Position numbers and translations under genes: made by a program. A stretch of 39,194 bases of DNA from an uncultured Propionibacterium sp. (GTDB lineage Bacteria > Actinomycetota > Actinomycetes > Propionibacteriales > Propionibacteriaceae). Of the stretch, positions 23,131-31,786 are shown in pieces. The notes beneath the pieces were generated by a model. It saw only the letters and a program-made list of their open reading frames with translations, did no database searches and had not been told where the DNA came from. The stretch is from assembly GCA_937867175.1 (NCBI GenBank), contig CALMKG010000457.1, positions 1 to 39,194 of the forward strand, given 5' to 3'. Position 1 is the stretch's first letter. Each line of letters opens with the position of its first letter.

Positions 23131-24237
23131 TCACGCACCCAACCGCCGCAGAGTCATGGTCTCGCCGACGAACTCCGAGACGGTGCCGAACCGCACGTTG
23201 TCGCCGGTGTGCGGTGCCTGGAGGATCCTGCCGTCCCCGACATAGATCGCGACGTGATGTGGCGCGGACGATCCGGGATGGGTGAAGAAGATGAGGTCGC
23301 CGGGCTGCTTGTCGTCCCAACCGACCGAGCGACCGAAGGTGATCTGGGCCCCGGAGTAGTGCGGCAGCCGGAGCTTCCCGTCGGATGCGTGGTAGGCGGC
23401 GTACATGACGAGTCCGGAGCAGTCGAAGCCCGGGCCGCGACCGTCTGAGCCGACTCCGGAGGGCCCGGTGTAGGTGCCGCCGCCCCACACGTAGGGCTTC
23501 CCGAGTTGCGTCTTCGCTGCGGCGATCAGCGCGCCGGCGAACCCTGACGCCAGGGGAACGCCTCCGTCCTGTTCGTCTCCACACGAGCCGGACGCGGAGC
23601 CTGATGCCAGCGAGTCCACGATCGCTGCGGCGACGGGCTCGTAGGCGGCGTACCTGTCGGGGAAGGCGGAGACCTCGACGGCCTGAGCGGCTGCGCCCTT
23701 GGGCAGCAGCTTCCAGTCTGGGATGTCGAGCAGTCCGCGGGGTGAGCCGTGGTTGGGTCCGGCGGGGCCGCCGAAGAACGCCCGGGCCTGGTACTCGGCG
23801 TCCATGAGGTCGGCGACGCTGCCCCAGCCGGTGCTGGGCCGCATCTGGAACAGGCCCAGTGAGTCGTGGTCGCCGCCGTCGCCATCGTTCGGGTAGGTGG
23901 CCGAGGCTGGGTAGGCACTGGTGTTGGAGAGCATTCGCAGGCTCGACTCGGTCAGCGCGGCCATCAGCGCGATGACGATGCCGTCGCGGCCGACGTCCTT
24001 GGTGCCCGAACCGACGCTGACGATGGTGGCGGCGCGAGTGAGCTGTGCCTGGCCGAGGGTGACCGTGATTCCATCGGTCCGGGTCGCGGTCAGGTGGTCG
24101 GGGGTCTGTTCGACCACGGGACTCGACGGGAGACACGAGGCTTGGGCGGCAGGGTTCATGAGGGCGCCGAGTCCGAGCAGCAGGCTTGCTGGGCCGAGCA
24201 AGACGGCGACCAGTGCGGCGGCGACGATCTTGCCCAT
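23131..24237 (-). CDS. secreted cell-wall hydrolase: lysozyme-like plus NlpC/P60 domains
   Basis: A 368-residue exported protein. An N-terminal leader or membrane anchor (~3-33, ending AAQAS) is followed by a lysozyme/transglycosylase-like domain (~65-170: IVIALMAALTESSLRM with the likely catalytic Glu, HDSLGLFQMRPSTGWG). A C-terminal NlpC/P60 domain (~235-368) has Cys in GFDCSGLVMYA, His in APHHVAIYVG and a third polar His in QAPHTGDNV. Conjugation systems use such enzymes to open peptidoglycan for the channel, the VirB1/TcpG role in Gram-positives. ATG 24237 follows the upstream stop by two bases; the start has no strong ribosome-binding site, suggesting coupling. Confidence 0.9.
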   Translation of the reverse strand: MGKIVAAALVAVLLGPASLLLGLGALMNPAAQASCLPSSPVVEQTPDHLTATRTDGITVTLGQAQLTRAATIVSVGSGTKDVGRDGIVIALMAALTESSLRMLSNTSAYPASATYPNDGDGGDHDSLGLFQMRPSTGWGSVADLMDAEYQARAFFGGPAGPNHGSPRGLLDIPDWKLLPKGAAAQAVEVSAFPDRYAAYEPVAAAIVDSLASGSASGSCGDEQDGGVPLASGFAGALIAAAKTQLGKPYVWGGGTYTGPSGVGSDGRGPGFDCSGLVMYAAYHASDGKLRLPHYSGAQITFGRSVGWDDKQPGDLIFFTHPGSSAPHHVAIYVGDGRILQAPHTGDNVRFGTVSEFVGETMTLRRLGA

Positions 24238-24239
24238 GT

Positions 24240-24923
24240 TCAGTTCAGCGGGTTGTCGAGCTCGGAGAGTCGGAGCAGGCGGCACGTCGGATAGGACGGG
24301 CCGCAGACGATGAAGACGGTGAAGGCGACGCTGTGTTCGGAGCTCACCGGTTCGCCTGCCCATACCCCTGCGCGGTGACGGGTGCCGTGGATCGTGTAGG
24401 CGGTCGTTCCGGGCAAGAGTGCGTCGCCGGCCTGCGCTTCGGCCTCGGCCCACTTGGTGGGGACCGAGACCGTGTCGAGGGAGAGCCACTGGCGGGTGGC
24501 GTACTTCGTCAGCTCGGCCCAGGCGTCCGGTGTCGGCAGGTAGTTGCCGAGATCGGAGAGGAGCCCGACGGTGGACTCGCCGGTCGGGTCGCCGAGCCTG
24601 ATGAGCTGCTCGATGTGGTCGCCACGGCCGATGAGGGTCGCGGTGTCCCACGCGAAGAGCGCCTCGGCGACCTGGCGAGCGAAGGACTCCGGGTCTGACG
24701 TCGCGCGCAGCGTCGGGAGCTGGGTGGCGCCAATGGCCTCCTCGACGGGTGTTGGCTCGACGGAGCCCGCTGACTGGGTCTCGGGGCGGGGAGGGCTCGG
24801 CGTGTGGCCCCGGTGGACGAGCACCGCGTAGGTGACGACCGCGATCAGGAGTAACGCCGTCGTGATGCCGGCGACGATCAGACGACGCTGGCGGAGGTCG
24901 TCGGGAGTTCTCGGGTAGAGCAT
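24240..24923 (-). CDS. single-pass membrane protein, VirB8/TcpC-like by context
   Basis: A 227-residue protein with a short cytoplasmic N-terminus, one membrane segment (~15-36, LIVAGITTALLLIAVVTYAVLV), a Pro/Ser/Glu linker and an extracellular domain (~75-227) with two Cys near the end (VCGPSYPTC) that could form a disulfide. This layout is that of VirB8/TcpC scaffold proteins, whose external NTF2-like domain bridges the channel. Sequence similarity by eye is not decisive. It is placed between the ParB-like gene (28-base gap) and the peptidoglycan hydrolase, as VirB8-like genes often are. Confidence 0.7.
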   Translation of the reverse strand: MLYPRTPDDLRQRRLIVAGITTALLLIAVVTYAVLVHRGHTPSPPRPETQSAGSVEPTPVEEAIGATQLPTLRATSDPESFARQVAEALFAWDTATLIGRGDHIEQLIRLGDPTGESTVGLLSDLGNYLPTPDAWAELTKYATRQWLSLDTVSVPTKWAEAEAQAGDALLPGTTAYTIHGTRHRAGVWAGEPVSSEHSVAFTVFIVCGPSYPTCRLLRLSELDNPLN

Positions 24924-24951
24924 CGGCGGGGCCTTCGGTGAGTCGGTGGGG

Positions 24952-25944
24952 TCACGACTCAGGTGTGTCGCCGGACTCGCGCGCGAGAGCGACCGCGTCG
25001 GCGAACGACTTGGTCTCGTCGATGACGCGGAGGAAGAGCGCCCAGTCGTCGGGCTTGATCTCGCGGGCGATCTGGTCGACGTCGTACTTCTTGGACCAGC
25101 CGTCCATCTCGGCCCACTTGAGGTTGAAGGAGCGCGTGGAGCGCTTGTGATTGGCGGCCTCTTCCTCGCGCCGCCGCTTCTTCTCTTGGATGCGGCGGCG
25201 CCGGTCCGCCTTGGCTTGCTGGAGGGCCTTCTCGGCTTCCTCGTTGAGCTCGTCCTCGGCTCCCGGAGCCATCATCGCCGCGATGCTCTTGGCGGCCATC
25301 ACGCGTTGGTAGCCAGGATCGACCGGACCGCCGTTACGGATCGCAGCCAGTTCGACGTCGGCGACCTTGCGGACGTGCTGCGGGAGGTCGCGGTCGGCCG
25401 CCACGCGCTCCATCGCCAGGATCTGCTCCAGACGGGCGTACGACGCTTTGCCTGTGACCATTTCGGCAGCCCGCCGGCGGGCGTCTCCGAGGCCACACGT
25501 CTCCGGCCCCGCTGAATCAGCGGGGCCGTGCTGACCTGCGGTTTCGTCGGTTTTGGAACCGAACTGCGTGGCCCTCATCCGCCGCTGGGCGTCCTCGTCG
25601 ATCAGCACTCGCAGTTCGGCGTAGAGCTTCGCTGCCTCATCAGCGGCTAGCGGCTTGTGCGTGGTGTTCTCGTCCCGCTCTGCGAGGAGCCGGGTCAGCT
25701 CGTCGCTGATTCCGGACCGCACCCACACCCGCAAGGTGTGCCAGCCGAGCTTCTTGGCCGCTTGCAGGCGGCGGTAGCCGCAGATGAGGTAGCCGTCGGG
25801 GGTGATGGTGACGGGCTGGAGCAGTCCGACGCGTTTCAGCGAATCCATGAGCGGAGTGAGGTCGCCCGGGTCTCGGCGGTGACGTTCGCCCACGACGATG
25901 GACCCGACGGAGCGGTCGAGCTCGATGTGTCCGCGTTCAGACAT
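24952..25944 (-). CDS. ParB-like protein (ParB/Srx nuclease-fold N-terminal domain)
   Basis: A 330-residue protein. Residues ~5-90 match the ParB N-terminal domain: DRSVGSIVVGERHRRD, LMDSLKRVGLLQPVTITPD and ICGYRRLQAAKKLGW, which contains the G-x-R-R nucleotide-binding motif. The middle is helical, and ~235-275 is a highly charged Arg/Lys/Glu coiled region (QAKADRRRRIQEKKRRREEEA). There is no neighbouring ParA of the classical type in view, so plasmid partition is unproven. A DNA-binding regulator of transfer or replication is equally possible. Its ATG overlaps the upstream gene by eight bases. The motif cluster at 28107-28312 is a candidate binding region. Confidence 0.82.
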   Translation of the reverse strand: MSERGHIELDRSVGSIVVGERHRRDPGDLTPLMDSLKRVGLLQPVTITPDGYLICGYRRLQAAKKLGWHTLRVWVRSGISDELTRLLAERDENTTHKPLAADEAAKLYAELRVLIDEDAQRRMRATQFGSKTDETAGQHGPADSAGPETCGLGDARRRAAEMVTGKASYARLEQILAMERVAADRDLPQHVRKVADVELAAIRNGGPVDPGYQRVMAAKSIAAMMAPGAEDELNEEAEKALQQAKADRRRRIQEKKRRREEEAANHKRSTRSFNLKWAEMDGWSKKYDVDQIAREIKPDDWALFLRVIDETKSFADAVALARESGDTPES

Positions 25945-26788
25945 AGCTTTCACCTGGCTCGTTGTCGAAGTCCGGTGCCGCCGCCTCGACGATCTGGACG
26001 AGCCCGCGATCGTCGAAGAGCTCGGTGACGGGGAAGCCCATTGCTGCTTGCTTGAGGAGTCCGTGGCTCCGCGTGGTGCCCTCGAAGTCGGGGTGTGAGT
26101 CACCGAGTACGGCGCGTAGCACGTCGATCCACGCGTCCTGCCCGATGTCTAGGAAGCCCGGGCCGTCGCCTTCTCGGAGCAGCGACTTGTAGGCGATCTC
26201 GGGCTTGCCGCAGCGACTGAGCCGAGCGGCGATGTACTCCATCGCGAGCCGCGCACTGGCGGGCGGCCAACCGAGGTCGACGAAGAACTCCACGACGGTG
26301 TCGAGCGCGAAGAACGCGTTGGTCGGCTCACCGTCCGGCGGGTCCTTCGGGGCGGGCGCGAACGGGTCGGTCATCGTGGCGAAGAAGTGGAACGCCGGGT
26401 GATAGTCCGCGATCTCCGATTCGCGATCCGCGAATCGCTCGGCGTCGTGGTAGTCGTGGCCGGCCGTCTTACGTGCTTGCCCGGACGAGCAGAGCAGGCC
26501 CTCGGCGCGCGATTCGTAGATGAGCGTCAGCTCGACTGCGTGCGTGACGACCGCCCACGGGTCCTCGGCAACGCGTGTGGCGCGCATCCGCATCACCTCG
26601 AAGGCGGCCGAGGCGGCGTCGGTGGGCTCCATGCCGTACTTGTTGGCAAGGCCGGCGTACTTGTCCATCGTGTAGGTCATCAGCTCGGCCGCGTCGGGGC
26701 TGGTCTGCCACGCGCGCGGTCCGGCGTAGGCGAGGTCGAGCAGGAGGAGCCTCAGCCCCTCGGCGGTTGCAAAGGCGGGCAGGTTCAT
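25937..26788 (-). CDS. conserved protein of unknown function in the transfer/replication operon
   Basis: A 283-residue soluble protein, mostly helical, with no leader or membrane segment. Distinct stretches are ELMTYTMDKYAGLANKYGMEPTDAASAAFEVMR near the N-terminus, DPWAVVTHAVELTLIYE, and WPPASARLAMEYIAARLSRCG. The pattern recalls helix-turn-helix-rich replication or regulatory proteins of actinobacterial mobile elements, but I recognise no defined family. It overlaps the gene before it (ATGA, four bases) and the ParB-like gene after it (eight bases), so all three are translated together. A role in replication or maintenance is suggested only by the neighbouring primase and ParB-like genes. 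Confidence 0.72.
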   Translation of the reverse strand: MNLPAFATAEGLRLLLLDLAYAGPRAWQTSPDAAELMTYTMDKYAGLANKYGMEPTDAASAAFEVMRMRATRVAEDPWAVVTHAVELTLIYESRAEGLLCSSGQARKTAGHDYHDAERFADRESEIADYHPAFHFFATMTDPFAPAPKDPPDGEPTNAFFALDTVVEFFVDLGWPPASARLAMEYIAARLSRCGKPEIAYKSLLREGDGPGFLDIGQDAWIDVLRAVLGDSHPDFEGTTRSHGLLKQAAMGFPVTELFDDRGLVQIVEAAAPDFDNEPGESYV

Positions 26789-27159
26789 AGCCCGAGTCCT
26801 TCCTGCTCGGTGATGGTGGGGCTCGCCGGATCAGGTCGAGCGATCGAGGTGCGAGTGATGCGGCGCGACGCCTTCGAGACGGCGGCGCCGGGGGTACGCC
26901 ATGCGCGGCGGGTGAGCTCGGCCTGGAGGTCGATGCCGCGGCGGACGAACTTGGAGCCGAGCAAGGTCGGCACTTCGCTGGGCCTGACCCACGCCACACT
27001 CGGCTGCGAGCGGTCGGGGTCCTGGTTGGCTTCAACGGACGGCACGGACGGATCGCGGTGGACGGCCAGAGCTTCGAGGGCCGTGTCGGCTTCGGGCGTA
27101 GGAGCGGGTTCGGGAAGCGTGCGGTCGAGGCGGCGCTCGTAGAGGTCCGGCGTGTTCAC
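26785..27159 (-). CDS. small unrecognised protein coupled to the primase gene
   Basis: A 124-residue protein starting at a GTG that overlaps the primase stop (GTGA). The N-terminal half is Pro/Glu/Ala-rich and probably disordered. The C-terminal half (VRPSEVPTLLGSKFVRRGIDLQAELTRRAW, then SKASRRITRTSIARP) is basic and could contact nucleic acid. No family is recognised. It sits between the primase and the 283-residue protein with four-base overlaps on both sides, which strongly supports that it is a real gene. Confidence 0.68.
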   Translation of the reverse strand: MNTPDLYERRLDRTLPEPAPTPEADTALEALAVHRDPSVPSVEANQDPDRSQPSVAWVRPSEVPTLLGSKFVRRGIDLQAELTRRAWRTPGAAVSKASRRITRTSIARPDPASPTITEQEGLGL

Positions 27160-28073
27160 AGCCCCACCGCCTCAACCGCATTCGTAGGGCGCGGATCGGT
27201 CACCGGACCGAGCCGCCTCGCGATCCGGTACGCCGACCTGATTGTCGCCAGCGCTTCCCGCTCCGGCAGGCCCGCGGTGTACGCCGCCTCGCCGAGGAGC
27301 GACGTCGTGGCGCTGAGGTCGTGGCCTTCCTCGGCCATCCGACAGGCGGCCCAGAACAACCCACCGTTGCGGGCACCCTCCGGTCGTGAGGCGACCCAGG
27401 CGGCCAGCTTGTCGGGGCGGGCTCCGACGGCGGGGAGGTCTGGCGGCGGGCGCATCGGCCGGGGCGGATCGAGGAAGCCACGCAGGCCGGCGGCGTCGAC
27501 CGGCCCGGGGCGGCGATCTTCCGCGACGGCTATCTGCTGGTAGCTGCGACTGATGCCGTCGTCGCCGGTGACCTGGGAGGGCGGCACGATGATGTAGCCG
27601 CCGTCGCCTCGGAAGTCGATGTGCTTTCCGGGTACTTGCCAGGAGCGCTGCTGGCGATGGTCGGTGCGAAGAAAGTAGGCGTGGAGACCGCCGGACGGAG
27701 TCCGCACCATCCACGCCCATCCCTCGACGAACCCGGCACGCCGCGCATGCTCGAATGCGGCGTACCCGGAACCGGTGTCGTGGACATCGACGTCGACCAC
27801 GTCGATCCCACCGACTGCTCCGGTCGGGACGCCGATGTTCGCATCGGGTTGGCGCCGCCACCATGAGTCGATGACGCCGAGGTCAGCACTGGCGTCCTGG
27901 AAGCCGTGCGGCGTGAGCGGGCGCTTGCCACCTGGGACGCATGGGAAGACCGGGATGGCACCGCTCCCGAGAAGCTCGGCCGCGGTCGCGAGGTCCGGCG
28001 CGCCGGCGACGTCGCTCAGGAGCTGCGGACTCCACCGTGCTGTTGGGGCCGCCGATTGGTGCACGTTGTTCAT
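27156..28073 (-). CDS. bifunctional DNA primase/polymerase, archaeo-eukaryotic type
   Basis: A 305-residue protein. Residues ~35-205 form the Prim-Pol domain: GAIPVFPCVPGGKRPLTPHG, PDANIGVPTG, the catalytic acidic strand VDVDVHDTG, SGGLHAYF, and IDFRGDGGYIIVPPS. Such enzymes prime and extend DNA on plasmids and integrative elements. The C-terminal ~90 residues (ARNGGLFWAACRMAEEGHD, then YTAGLPEREALATIRSAYR) are the helical PriCT-like segment; no helicase domain is present. ATG 28073 is preferred over an upstream TTG because GAGGA lies 11 bases before it. The gene is first in its leftward operon and is preceded by the motif cluster 28107-28312, so it may be the element's replication initiator or primase. 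Confidence 0.88.
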   Translation of the reverse strand: MNNVHQSAAPTARWSPQLLSDVAGAPDLATAAELLGSGAIPVFPCVPGGKRPLTPHGFQDASADLGVIDSWWRRQPDANIGVPTGAVGGIDVVDVDVHDTGSGYAAFEHARRAGFVEGWAWMVRTPSGGLHAYFLRTDHRQQRSWQVPGKHIDFRGDGGYIIVPPSQVTGDDGISRSYQQIAVAEDRRPGPVDAAGLRGFLDPPRPMRPPPDLPAVGARPDKLAAWVASRPEGARNGGLFWAACRMAEEGHDLSATTSLLGEAAYTAGLPEREALATIRSAYRIARRLGPVTDPRPTNAVEAVGL

Positions 28074-28106
28074 GCACCCGACTGTCCTCAGGCAAAGCAC
28101 CAATTC

Positions 28107-28312
28107 TCGCCCGTCCTGATGGCGTCTTCACGGGACGGGCGAAGGACGGGCGTAGCGCTTCAGGGGTCGTTTGTGCAGGTCACGGGCCGTGTGTGCATCG
28201 CCCGTCCGAAAGTTGAAAGAATATTGGGGCGGTGCTGCGACTGTCTGGGATCAGGCGGACGGGCGACGCCTGTTGGTGCCCCAGCCCTCCTTGCCGACCA
28301 CATCGCCCGTCC
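28107..28312. repeat. cluster of six 10-bp motifs (TCGCCCGTCC / GGACGGGCGA), iteron- or operator-like
   Basis: Copies lie at 28107-28116 (-), 28133-28142 (+), 28144-28153 (+, last base differs), 28198-28207 (-), 28257-28266 (+) and 28303-28312 (-). The first two form an inverted pair with a 16-base gap. An unusually AT-rich patch (GTTGAAAGAATATTGG, about 28212-28227) lies between the fourth and fifth. The cluster spans the 177-base gap upstream of the primase gene and runs into the end of the LysM-BTAD gene. It may be a replication origin or a repressor/ParB binding region. More scattered 9-bp copies occur at 29468, 30884, 30905 and 30950, and a pair at 33787-33820. Confidence 0.6.
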
Positions 28313-31300
28313 TCTCAGGGAGGCCGATCGGCGGCAGGTAGTCGTCGGTGCGATTGAAGATGTTGTCTTTGAGCAGCTGATCGGCGGCCTCGCCGTGCCC
28401 CTCGGCCGCGGCGACCTTCACCAGATCGAGTCGGCAGATGTCGTCGTACGGCGCTGCCGTGCAGGCGGACTCAGCAGCTTGTCGCGCAACCACAAGATCA
28501 CCCCGCGCCATGGCATCGACAACGATGATGTGCGCGGCGTCCACGATCGCATGGCCGACGGTCTCGTGAAGTCGCTCAGTGTCGAGCAGCCAACTCCAGC
28601 CCTTCTCGCGGAGGTTGCCGAACGGGACGCCCGCGACCAGGCTCACAGCGGTCCTGAGGTCCGTGAGGCCATCAGCTCCGCGCGCCTGCCCACGGGTGCG
28701 CAGCCGACGGAACAGGTCGACATCGCACAACACGTCCTGGACCTGATAGGTCCGAACTCCGGTCTCCTTGAATGCCGGCGACCTGTACGCCTGGGGCAGG
28801 TACTCCTGTCCCGATCGGGGGTTCATACCCAGCCAGTCGCGCAGCGTCCCGAGGTCGGTTCGCGCACGGGAGGGAGCCACCGCGAAGGCGTCCGCAACCG
28901 CGGCGCCGGTGGCTCCCTTGGGGTGGAGCACGAGGTAGGCGAGCATCTCCACGAAGTACGGTTTGCGCTTCGTGATGGCGGTACCGACCACCCCGTGCGC
29001 CTCGGCGCTCACCGCGCCGAAGAGCGTCAGGCGGGGCCGGCTGCACTCGGGGTCAAACCAGTCGGCAATGTCCTCGTCGAGCGTGGGGTCGGCTTCCTCG
29101 ACGGTGTGGCGAACCTGCTCCGGAACGACCGGGGCGAGAGTCTCGATGTCCTCGACGGTGGTGGCGGCGGCATCGACGTACTCCTCGGCCGAACCAGGCA
29201 GGAGTGAGCCTTCGCCGGCCGATCCTTCCTCGCGTACGTCGGTCAGCGCTTCACGCAGTGCTCCGGCTTGGTCGGCGAGTGCTCGCCACCCGTCGGCAGC
29301 CTGCTCGAAGACCGGGATCTTCACGGGCTCGCTCTCGCGGGTGAGGTCGACGATGGCGGCGCACGCCTTCGCCTCCTCGCTGGTGAGTCCAGCGGACTGG
29401 AGCTCGAGTCCGATGGCGGGCGCGCACAGCAGGCCGGACTGGTCGACGTCGAAGATCGTGGATTCAGGGACGGGCGCAGCCAGTGACACCAGGGCTGTCC
29501 CGATCGGGGACGAGGGTGAGAGGAGGAGGGGCGCGAGTTCGGCCGACCCATCGCCGGTCGTGATGACTACGCGGTAGGGGTCTGGGTCGCCCCACCCGTT
29601 CTCCAACGATACCGCGACCTCTCGGGCGATCGCTGGCACCACCTGCTCCCCGTCTGGCTGGTGGCGCAGCCGGAGCGTGTCGAGCTCGGCGAGTTCTTCC
29701 CCGAGGCCGATGATGTCGACTTCGACGATGGTCGACCACGGGTTGAGTGCCAGTTCGGCGGCGAGGTGGCGGGAGAGCGCCCTTGTGCGCTCCGGGTCGC
29801 CGGCGAGCGTCACGACGCCGAGGTGTTCCAGGTTCACCAGCTGGAGGCCGTCGTCGTTCTGGCCGACGGTGACGAGCAGCGGATAGGGCGGCAAGACGTC
29901 ACCTCGATCCCGCAGCGCTTCGCTGAGGTCGAGAGACCACTCGGTGTCTGTGCCCGTCCACGGTTCGGGGAGGTCGGCACCTGCGGCCAGATGGAGGGTC
30001 ACGGTGCCTTTGGTGAGCGTCGCGGTGACGACCTGGGGCAACGCGGTGCCGGAGTCGGCGCATTCGCCGGCGAGGTGCCGCAGTGCCCGGTCGAGATCTC
30101 CGACGGTGGTGGTCAGCGGAGCGCCGGAGACGAAGGCTGTCTTCTCGACCGCTCGGAGCTCGGGTGGAGGAGGGGCGATGGTCTGTCCGGGTCGGCGGTA
30201 GCGGAGTTGGGTGTTGCGGTGGGCGCGGACGGTGAGCAGGACAAGCGCGGCCAGCGCTGCGCCACCGCCCGTCAGCCCAGGTAGCAGCCAGCCGGGGGAG
30301 GACGGGTCGACTTCGGTGTCCCCTGCGTCGTGCGATTCGGTAGCTTGCGACAGTTGTGGATCGGCGGTCGCGGTCGGCTCGGGTGTCGGCTCCTCGGATG
30401 GCGTGTCACCGGGTGGTTGGTGCGCCGGTGGATCGACGGTGGCGGGCGGCTCAGTGGGAACCCCGGCCTTGTGCTTGGCCTGCCCGGGGATTGTGATCCG
30501 CCAGCCGGGCCGGATGAGGTCGGGATCGGTCAATCGCGCGCCGTCGGGCTGCACAGTGGCCCGGGAGGCTTCGAAGAGCTCGGGGTAGCGCAGGGGGTCG
30601 CCGAGTTCGGCCTCGGCGATTTCCGACAGGGTGTCTGCGGGCTGGACGACGTACACGCCCGCTCGACTATCCGGAACGGGCTCGGTGGCTTCGTGGGGCA
30701 CCTTCAGCACGGTGCCGGCGAGGATGAAGTCGGGTCGCCCGTTGAGCACGGACTGGTTCAACTCGACGATCTCTGGGAACCGGGTGCCGTCGCCGAGCAG
30801 CCGTTCGGCGATCTTCCACAGGCTGTCGCCACGTTTGACCGTGTAGTCGATGGTCGAGGTGTGGTTGGTCGGGGTCTTGACCAGGACGGGCGCAGCGTGG
30901 GGGAGGACGGGCGCAGCCTCGACGATCGCGGGATGCGGAGCCTCGTCGGGGACGGGCGTAGCAGCCGCTGTCGCGTGGGCGGGCGGGGTCGGGAAGGCGC
31001 CGAGGATGGTCGGGGCGGCGACGAAGAGCAGGGCCGCGACGGCGACGAGCTGACCGGCCACCCTTTGCGGTCCACCAAGGCCGGGGAGCGAAGGAGCAGG
31101 CAGCCCCCGAATCTGGGAGATGACTTCGAGCACCACCGAGACGGCGACCACGAGCCATGCGATCCAAGCGACCGCGGCGATGACGGCCATAGCGAGGGTG
31201 CCGTCGTCGGGGCTGGCCAGCAGGGTGCCGAGCTCGCTCAGGTTGGCGTTCCACGGCGCGGCGCCGATGGCGACGAGCAGGAAGGGCACACCGGCGACGA

Positions 31301-31364
31301 GGAGCAGGATGACGAGCGTGGCCGCGAGACCTCGCAGCCGCTGGCCAAGGGTGGGTTGGGTCAT
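28251..31364 (-). CDS. large membrane protein with two LysM domains and a cytoplasmic BTAD-like domain
   Basis: A 1037-residue protein. Three membrane segments (~12-35, 58-80, 103-122) are followed by an extracytoplasmic part with two LysM repeats: YTVKRGDSLWKIAERLLGDG at ~170-220, and YVVQPADTLSEIAEAELGDP at ~235-290. Then come a Pro/Thr/Glu linker and a fourth membrane segment (~355-378, LPGLTGGGAALAALVLLTV). The large cytoplasmic C-terminal part ends (~800-1000) in a winged-helix plus helical-repeat region resembling BTAD regulators of the SARP/AfsR type (RPRLTLFGAVSAEA, YFVEMLAYLVLHP, RARTDLGTLRDWLG). It could sense peptidoglycan and signal inside. Its start overlaps the TadG stop, making it the last gene of the pilus operon. 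Confidence 0.85.
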   Translation of the reverse strand: MTQPTLGQRLRGLAATLVILLLVAGVPFLLVAIGAAPWNANLSELGTLLASPDDGTLAMAVIAAVAWIAWLVVAVSVVLEVISQIRGLPAPSLPGLGGPQRVAGQLVAVAALLFVAAPTILGAFPTPPAHATAAATPVPDEAPHPAIVEAAPVLPHAAPVLVKTPTNHTSTIDYTVKRGDSLWKIAERLLGDGTRFPEIVELNQSVLNGRPDFILAGTVLKVPHEATEPVPDSRAGVYVVQPADTLSEIAEAELGDPLRYPELFEASRATVQPDGARLTDPDLIRPGWRITIPGQAKHKAGVPTEPPATVDPPAHQPPGDTPSEEPTPEPTATADPQLSQATESHDAGDTEVDPSSPGWLLPGLTGGGAALAALVLLTVRAHRNTQLRYRRPGQTIAPPPPELRAVEKTAFVSGAPLTTTVGDLDRALRHLAGECADSGTALPQVVTATLTKGTVTLHLAAGADLPEPWTGTDTEWSLDLSEALRDRGDVLPPYPLLVTVGQNDDGLQLVNLEHLGVVTLAGDPERTRALSRHLAAELALNPWSTIVEVDIIGLGEELAELDTLRLRHQPDGEQVVPAIAREVAVSLENGWGDPDPYRVVITTGDGSAELAPLLLSPSSPIGTALVSLAAPVPESTIFDVDQSGLLCAPAIGLELQSAGLTSEEAKACAAIVDLTRESEPVKIPVFEQAADGWRALADQAGALREALTDVREEGSAGEGSLLPGSAEEYVDAAATTVEDIETLAPVVPEQVRHTVEEADPTLDEDIADWFDPECSRPRLTLFGAVSAEAHGVVGTAITKRKPYFVEMLAYLVLHPKGATGAAVADAFAVAPSRARTDLGTLRDWLGMNPRSGQEYLPQAYRSPAFKETGVRTYQVQDVLCDVDLFRRLRTRGQARGADGLTDLRTAVSLVAGVPFGNLREKGWSWLLDTERLHETVGHAIVDAAHIIVVDAMARGDLVVARQAAESACTAAPYDDICRLDLVKVAAAEGHGEAADQLLKDNIFNRTDDYLPPIGLPERTGDVVGKEGWGTNRRRPSA

Positions 31365-31786
31365 CGTTCGTTGCCTCCGAGGCTTCGGATCAATCGGGCC
31401 GAGGCTTGGCTGCTGACGCTCAGGTCGCCGATGCCGATGAAGCTGAGGAACTTCGGCCGGTAGGTGTCGGTCACGTGGACGGTGATCGTGTCGCCGCCTG
31501 TGATGGTGACGGTCCCGGAGACACCTGATGTCGCGAGGTAGGCCTCTGCTGCGTGGCGTGCGGCGATCGGGTTCACCGCGACGTAGTCGCCTTGGATGGC
31601 GGGGGCGGCCTGCACCTGTTCGCCGCCGGTCCGGGCTGCCTCGGCCGCGATGTCGTGTGCTCGTTGCTTGGCGTGGACCTGCCCACCGAGATCGACCGCG
31701 ATCCCGACCAGCATCATCATCACGAACGCGGACAACGCCAGCCAGATGCTAATGGAGCCACGCTCATCGCGAGGAGGGCGCTTCAT
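31361..31786 (-). CDS. TadG/TadE-like pseudopilin
   Basis: A 141-residue protein with a short basic N-terminus, the processing-site-like motif DERGS, and a membrane segment directly after it (SIWLALSAFVMMMLVGIAVDLGG). An external domain follows (AKQRAHDIAAEAARTGGEQVQ, typical of TadE/TadG-like proteins). Unlike the neighbouring pilin-like proteins it lacks Glu at position +5 after the Gly (GSISIW), as is usual for TadG proteins. It starts within the stop of the preceding TadE gene and overlaps the LysM-BTAD gene. Part of the Tad pilus operon; probably a minor pilus component. Confidence 0.82.
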   Translation of the reverse strand: MKRPPRDERGSISIWLALSAFVMMMLVGIAVDLGGQVHAKQRAHDIAAEAARTGGEQVQAAPAIQGDYVAVNPIAARHAAEAYLATSGVSGTVTITGGDTITVHVTDTYRPKFLSFIGIGDLSVSSQASARLIRSLGGNER

